Origin: Crocinitomicaceae bacterium
GTDB lineage: Bacteria; Bacteroidota; Bacteroidia; Flavobacteriales_D; Crocinitomicaceae
NCBI GenBank assembly: GCA_013215515.1
Contig: JABSPC010000007.1
Location: forward strand, 1 to 5,960
Direction: 5' to 3'
DNA length: 5,960 bases
The position numbers and the translations under genes are program-made. The notes under the pieces were generated by a model that worked only from the letters and a program-made list of their open reading frames with translations, had not been told where the DNA came from and did not search any database. Shown here one piece after another: positions 5,920-5,960 of this stretch. The stretch's first letter is position 1; every line of letters begins with the position of its first letter.

Positions 5920-5960
5920 TGGATACACTAGAGTTAAAAATAGATGTATCACCAAAGGCA
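5919..5960 (+). CDS. prmA: N-terminus of a gene running off the window, probably ribosomal protein L11 methyltransferase
   Basis: Fourteen codons are visible (MDTLELKIDVSPKA), starting at an ATG that overlaps the tpiA stop as TAATG. The opening, an aromatic- or Leu-rich short beta strand ending in VSP, fits the start of Bacteroidota PrmA proteins, and prmA commonly follows tpiA in this neighbourhood as I recall it. PrmA trimethylates ribosomal protein L11. That a gene starts here is well supported by the coupled junction; its identity rests on context and 14 residues only. Confidence 0.55.
   Translation, partial: MDTLELKIDVSPKA

Overview
The window looks like chromosome from a member of the Bacteroidota, probably near the marine or freshwater Flavobacteriales. 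The evidence is an AT-rich composition, start codons without Shine-Dalgarno sequences, several exact TAnnTTTG (Bacteroidota -7) boxes just upstream of genes, and protein families typical of that phylum (DUF5522, DUF1599, the BT_3928-type DoxX protein). The assignment rests on recalled family features, not on a search.

Layout. (1) Bases 1-384 carry the 3' two thirds of a PlsC-type glycerolipid acyltransferase gene, cut by the window edge. (2) Convergent to it is a tiny cysteine-rich DUF5522 gene (414-605, minus). A 43-bp gap separates that gene from a divergent PLP-dependent D-cysteine desulfhydrase / ACC deaminase-like gene (649-1581, plus). This gap holds a -7 box for each direction and a short dyad. 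(3) A 117-bp convergent intergenic stretch (1582-1698) contains a nested palindrome with flanking direct repeats, which reaches into the stop codon of folP. (4) folP (dihydropteroate synthase, 1699-2547, minus) lies head to head with a tight plus-strand operon: a duplicated DUF1599 protein (2558-3106), an unusually large BT_3928/DoxX membrane protein (3110-5179), tpiA (5179-5919) and the first 14 codons of a gene that is probably prmA (5919 onward). Junctions in this operon are 3 bp, TAATG and TAATG, so translation is probably coupled.

How the genes fit together. Most are housekeeping: membrane phospholipid synthesis, amino-acid/sulfur metabolism, folate synthesis and glycolysis. DUF1599, BT_3928 and tpiA form a neighbourhood I recall as common in Bacteroidota, but the function of the first two is not established. 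I see no RNA genes, CRISPR arrays, insertion sequences, phage genes or defence systems. No gene in the window shows a frameshift; the two partial genes are cut only by the window ends.

The points most worth a second look are the expanded, apparently redox-inactive DoxX/thioredoxin-like membrane protein, the palindromic repeat at the folP 3' end (a possible dispersed element or rearrangement point), and the divergent promoter region with its dyad. I found no strong evidence for a wholly new system.
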